Source: Oehlia diaphana (Eukaryota > Glomeromycota > Glomeromycetes > Glomerales > Glomeraceae). From it: a DNA stretch of 10,245 bases. The notes under the pieces were generated by a model. That model did no database searches and had not been told where the DNA came from. It worked only from the letters and a program-made list of their open reading frames with translations. A program made the position numbers and the translations under genes. The stretch spans positions 1-10,245 of the forward strand of contig QZLH01000190.1 in NCBI GenBank assembly GCA_003833135.1, written 5' to 3'. Shown one piece after another: positions 7,493-10,245 of the stretch (positions are counted from its first letter, which is position 1; every line of letters starts with the position of its first letter).

Positions 7493-8687
7493 TCATGGAC
7501 ACCTAAGCTCTTTTATTCCAATCAAAATGCTAATACCACTGGCAGTAATACCCCACAAGAATAACAAAATAAAGTCAAAAACAGTTATATTAGCTTGAAT
7601 GGGTTTCACAGGTTTATCTTTATCTTCTTTATCTTTATACACGTAATAGCCGTATATCGGAAAGGCGACAAAATATGACAATTGAAAAATAGCAATCCTA
7701 AAGGATGTTACAAAAGAAAAAATTTTAGGCAAGAAATAAATAAAACACTCTCGCAAAAAATACATACGATATTTTGGAATCATTGCCAACTACATCAGAT
7801 ACATTTCCAATGAGATGAACCAAAGCGGCAAAGATCAAGTATCCTAGGCCCTTTAGACGGGAGTTAGTCTTCACAATAAGTGGTTGGTTCTCACCAAGAG
7901 ATTCAATCTGATCAAGACTTTCATGTGACTGAACATGATTTTCATATGCCACAATGGAGAAGAGGACTGGTATCATAAAATCCAGAGTCAAACCTGTTAC
8001 AAGGGTAATAACAAATAAGATTAATTGTTAGCGACATGGGTGGTTGAAATGCATAAAAAAAAAGAACTTGCCTTGAAATTTGAAAAACAACGCATCCCAA
8101 TACCAGGGCAACTGACTAAAGGCCCCTGTGACAACCACTGAATACACCAATGTGATCAAGATAACGTAATTGATTTTTGACATACGCAATAACGCGGCTA
8201 TGATGAAAACTTCAATAACATTATGAAATATTCCGAAAATTGCCCACAATTTTCCTACACTAAAGACATTGCCCACAACCAGAACTAAAAATGTGATGGT
8301 GACGTAAACGGTAATGATAGCGTCGAACATAGACCAGTCGGTAGGTTTGTCAGAGGTGATAGCTCTGTTAACGGCGTCGACGACAGTATCCCATGTACGT
8401 TTATTTGTTCTATTTTTTTTTCTTAAACGGTGTATACATACTAAGCTTGCCACGCCGGTGAAAAAAGATGAGGCATATTCCAACGAAGTCCCTTTGACCT
8501 CAGGTTCCTCAGGTTGCGGGCTTGGACAGAGAACATTTATCCATGTTGGTAAGCCGGTAAGATTTGAAATTTCTTGCCCGCGCTCCGGCAATGAAGATTT
8601 ATCTAAAGTGATGACTAAGTAAACTATCATTATTAATTGCAAGGCAATAATGACCCCGCCGGTGAATTGACCAATGATTGTTCCCAT
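7493..8687 (-). CDS. Multi-pass membrane protein of unknown function (gene B, 3 exons)
   Basis: Exons on the minus strand are 8687-8072, 7993-7768 and 7697-7493. Joined, they give 348 residues ending in a TGA at 7495-7493. I do not recognise a named family. Hydrophobic segments lie near 11-28, 70-86, 122-142, 148-167, 173-190, 206-222, 254-270, 282-300 and 320-341, so seven to nine membrane passes. A polar loop at 29-69 has one N-glycosylation sequon (NLT at 42), a Cys and a Pro/Glu-rich run. A basic loop (87-97, RLRKKNRTNKR) and a charged linker between helices (223-252) alternate with the helices. A Lys/Asp/Glu-rich loop sits at 302-310 (KDKEDKDK). The start at 8687 is the first Met of the frame and lies 50 bases below a TATA-like site. 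The ends of both introns restore split codons exactly. Orphan receptor, transporter or structural membrane protein are all possible. Confidence 0.77.
7698..7767 (-). other. Second intron of gene B
   Basis: GTATGT donor at 7767 and CTTTAG acceptor ending at 7698, 70 bases. Removal joins TC to G and restores a Ser codon (residue 281), continuing into a hydrophobic segment. Without splicing the frame ends after about 15 codons at a stop. Confidence 0.8.
7994..8071 (-). other. GC-AG intron of gene B
   Basis: The exon ends CAAG and the intron starts GCAAGT at 8071, so the donor is GC instead of GT but otherwise matches the consensus. A CTAAC branch-like motif lies at 8032-8028 (minus strand), and the acceptor AACAG ends at 7994. 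Length is 78. Splicing restores a Gly codon (206) and continues an obvious membrane helix. No GT donor close by gives an equally good join. Confidence 0.75.
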
Positions 8688-8736
8688 AATGAATTAATTG
8701 ATTTTCGATGGACTTTGATAGAAAGAAAGGTCGACA

Positions 8737-8743
8737 TTTTATA
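8737..8743 (-). promoter_or_regulatory. Candidate TATA box of gene B
   Basis: TATAAAA on the minus strand, 50-56 bases upstream of the gene B start codon and flanked by GC-containing sequence (GTCGACC), so it stands out from the background. A short 5' leader would follow. The match is motif-based only. Confidence 0.4.
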
Positions 8744-8929
8744 GAATTTCAGAGTTTCAACGCCACTTCCACATCGCATAATTATTTTTATTATAAATTG
8801 TTATGTGAATAAGTACGAATGAAATCTTAAAAAAGATAAGATTGTGAACTTTTCACTTCCCCCAAAAAATGGAGTGTTCGAATCCTATGACAGAACAGTC
8901 TTTTCTACTCAGAAAGGTGATACATTAAC

Positions 8930-9063
8930 ATGTAGTATATGGGAACGATGAATCAAGTGTATAGTAAACCTTTTCTGGAATCTGATTATCTGATAATAAT
9001 ATGTACTCACGTAGTATATGGAAACGAAGTATGTAGTGTATGGCAAACCCTTTCTGGAATCTG
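8930..9063. repeat. Diverged direct repeat, period 79
   Basis: A unit of about 55 bases at 8930-8984 recurs at 9009-9063. Shared blocks include GTAGTATATGG, AAACC and TTCTGGAATCTG, with many substitutions between them. This is an old tandem duplication with a 24-base unrelated or eroded spacer. Confidence 0.75.
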
Positions 9064-9307
9064 TGACAGGTTATGTAACGTAACAAATGTATCAAAAAAA
9101 AAGATTTTTTCCTTAACATTCTTAACATATGGATTTCAAAAATTGTGTAGTAGACGTAAATTTGGCTGCCTACAAGTTTACTTAAAGTAATTAGACGGTT
9201 TTGAATGACATTTTTTGATCTATTTAGTTTGAAGAAAAAAATGCCGAAAAGTTTGTGCAATAACCTTAATTTGACGATCATGGAATTTAACATATGGTTA
9301 TTGTGAT

Positions 9308-9377
9308 GCCTATATATGGTTTAGGCTTTTCTTATTGGGGCTGCCTATATATGGTTTAGACTTTTCTTATTGGGGCT
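9308..9377. repeat. Recent 35-bp tandem duplication
   Basis: Two adjacent 35-base units (9308-9342 and 9343-9377) start GCCTATATATGGTTTAG and end CTTATTGGGGCT. They differ at only one base (G/A), indicating a recent duplication, probably by replication slippage. Confidence 0.9.
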
Positions 9378-9659
9378 GGCTTGAATTTGAAGTACAAAAA
9401 TATTTGGCGTTAAATATAAACCATTTTGTATTAATTGCAAAGAATTCGGCATTAAATGCAATGTGTTTATCACTAAATGTAAATCTTTTGAAATTTAAAA
9501 CAAATTTTCCTAAAAAGGAATATACCTCCTTTTTGGGCCAAAAAAGAGAATTTCTTTTATAGAATTACTTAAGTTTCAACTGTTTGGCAGTATTACGAAG
9601 GATTTGACTATGAAACCAAATTAACAGTAAATCATTTGAATTTCACAGTTATTTCTTGT

Positions 9660-9695
9660 GTTACCACCAGTTTTCGTCGGACGTCAGGTGATAAC
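9660..9695. repeat. Imperfect hairpin, 9-base arms
   Basis: GTTACCACC (9660-9668) and GGTGATAAC (9687-9695) pair with one mismatch around an 18-base, relatively GC-rich loop containing CGTCGGACG. It resembles the terminal or subterminal structure of a small DNA transposon. Confidence 0.45.
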
Positions 9696-9749
9696 AGAAA
9701 ATAAAATAATATTTTACGATCAAATTAGTGGTAATTTATGTAGATCAAG

Positions 9750-9863
9750 TCAATTTACCGAAGCAAATCCAAATTGATCAGCAATTTTATTAAAAGTGCG
9801 TTGATATCTCAATAAAATCCTTACTACTGCCTCACTCGGCGCTCTATAGTAACCAAAATTATA
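9750..9863 (-). pseudogene. Possible helix-turn-helix fragment of a transposase
   Basis: A 37-codon open stretch without ATG, bounded by stops on both sides. Its central part (RILLRYQRTFNKIADQFG) has the spacing of a helix-turn-helix as found at the N-terminus of many DNA transposases. It is very short, no other transposase domain is nearby, and it could be chance. Confidence 0.2.
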
Positions 9864-10057
9864 TCAAACACACACAAAAATAATATTTCCAATCAAAAGA
9901 ATTTCCACTAAAACAACCTTTCTCGAGAGAAAACCTTGTTTTAGGGTCCAAGGGCCTTGATTCTAAATAAAAACTATCTTAAAACTATCAAAAGAAAACT
10001 CACTCTCCCTCTTCCCCTATCATTTGGGGAGATATTTATAATGAAAAAAATTCGAAG

Positions 10058-10204
10058 GACAACTTGTCTATGGCCAAATTGACTTTAGACAACTTACACA
10101 TTTCGTCCAAGTGACAATTTGTCAAAGGTCACTTTGTGAAGCATAGCGAACATCTCTATTTTATCACAATTTTGCCGATCATTTGCCGATCATTTTCCGA
10201 TCAT
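10058..10204. repeat. GACAA-motif cluster followed by 11-bp iterations
   Basis: GACAACTTGTC (10058-10068), GACAACTTACA (10088-10098) and GACAATTTGTC (10113-10123) recur at 25-30-base spacing; the last lies in a hairpin AAGTGAC/GTCACTT. Then TTGCCGATCAT is repeated exactly at 10172-10182 and 10183-10193, with a one-mismatch third copy at 10194-10204 and a decayed fourth. This looks like the subterminal array of a non-coding mobile element. Confidence 0.65.
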
Positions 10205-10245
10205 TTATTTGATCTTATCACATAATACAAATGCCGTAACATATC

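Larger units (their letters stand above)
8750..10245. other. Gene-free repeat-rich region upstream of gene B
   Basis: No supported gene. It holds two tandem duplications (8930-9063 and 9308-9377), a hairpin at 9660-9695, a short HTH-like open stretch (9750-9863, minus), small palindromes near 9919-9927 (TCTCGAGA) and 9948-9960 (CAAGG/CCTTG), and an iterated-motif block from 10058 to the window end. Short open frames in the repeats look accidental. Confidence 0.6.

Noticed and set aside
8314..8622. Plus-strand open frame of 102 codons
   Set aside because: It lies entirely antisense to exon 1 of gene B, which has a much better protein (membrane helices, splice sites).
8876..8885. GTTCGAATCC, matching a tRNA B-box
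   Set aside because: The flanking bases do not form a T-arm, and there is no A-box, anticodon arm or acceptor stem upstream.
8925..9293. Minus-strand open frame of 122 codons, and the overlapping plus frame at 8939-9190
   Set aside because: Both cover the diverged tandem repeat and have no recognisable domain; the protein repeats simply mirror the DNA duplication.
9335..9562. Plus-strand open frame of 75 codons
   Set aside because: It begins inside the 35-bp duplication and has no identifiable features; gene status could not be supported.

Overview
The window looks like nuclear DNA from a filamentous fungus, most likely an arbuscular mycorrhizal species (Glomeromycotina, Rhizophagus-like). 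The reasons are a very AT-rich background with homopolymer runs, genes broken by short introns (68-88 bp, mostly GTAAGT/GTATGT donors and TAG/CAG acceptors), large gaps full of small inverted and tandem repeats, and a relic of a FAR1-type (MULE-associated) DNA-binding protein. The FAR1 type is from general knowledge abundant in those genomes. The organism assignment is inference; no ribosomal or other marker gene is present.

Layout. 1-1072: no gene; a perfect 7-bp GC-rich hairpin, another hairpin and the 3' flank of gene A. 1073-4311 (minus): gene A, rebuilt from seven exons into a 921-residue secreted/membrane protein. It has a signal peptide, a large beta-rich glycosylation-prone ectodomain, an Ig-like segment, a juxtamembrane segment and about six membrane helices ending in a basic tail. 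4316-4437: tandem duplication directly abutting its start codon. 4438-5868: no gene; a possible small element with 10-bp inverted ends, a cluster of CCGTAA/CCGTGA palindromes, and nested inverted repeats. 5869-6159 (plus): N-terminal relic of a FAR1-like protein, lacking an ATG and cut off inside the domain. 6160-7492: no recognisable gene; small inverted repeats. 7493-8687 (minus): gene B, rebuilt from three exons into a 348-residue multi-pass membrane protein of unknown function; its first intron uses a GC donor. 8750-10245: no gene; two tandem duplications, an 11-bp iterated motif and transposon-like debris.

Genes A and B both encode membrane proteins on the minus strand but are separated by more than 3 kb of repeat-rich DNA with a mobile-element relic. 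There is no sign that they are co-transcribed or work together. The most useful results here are the two exon-intron models, the in-frame stopless intron of gene A, the GC-AG intron of gene B, and the catalogue of small repeat structures. I did not find convincing evidence of a new multi-gene system.
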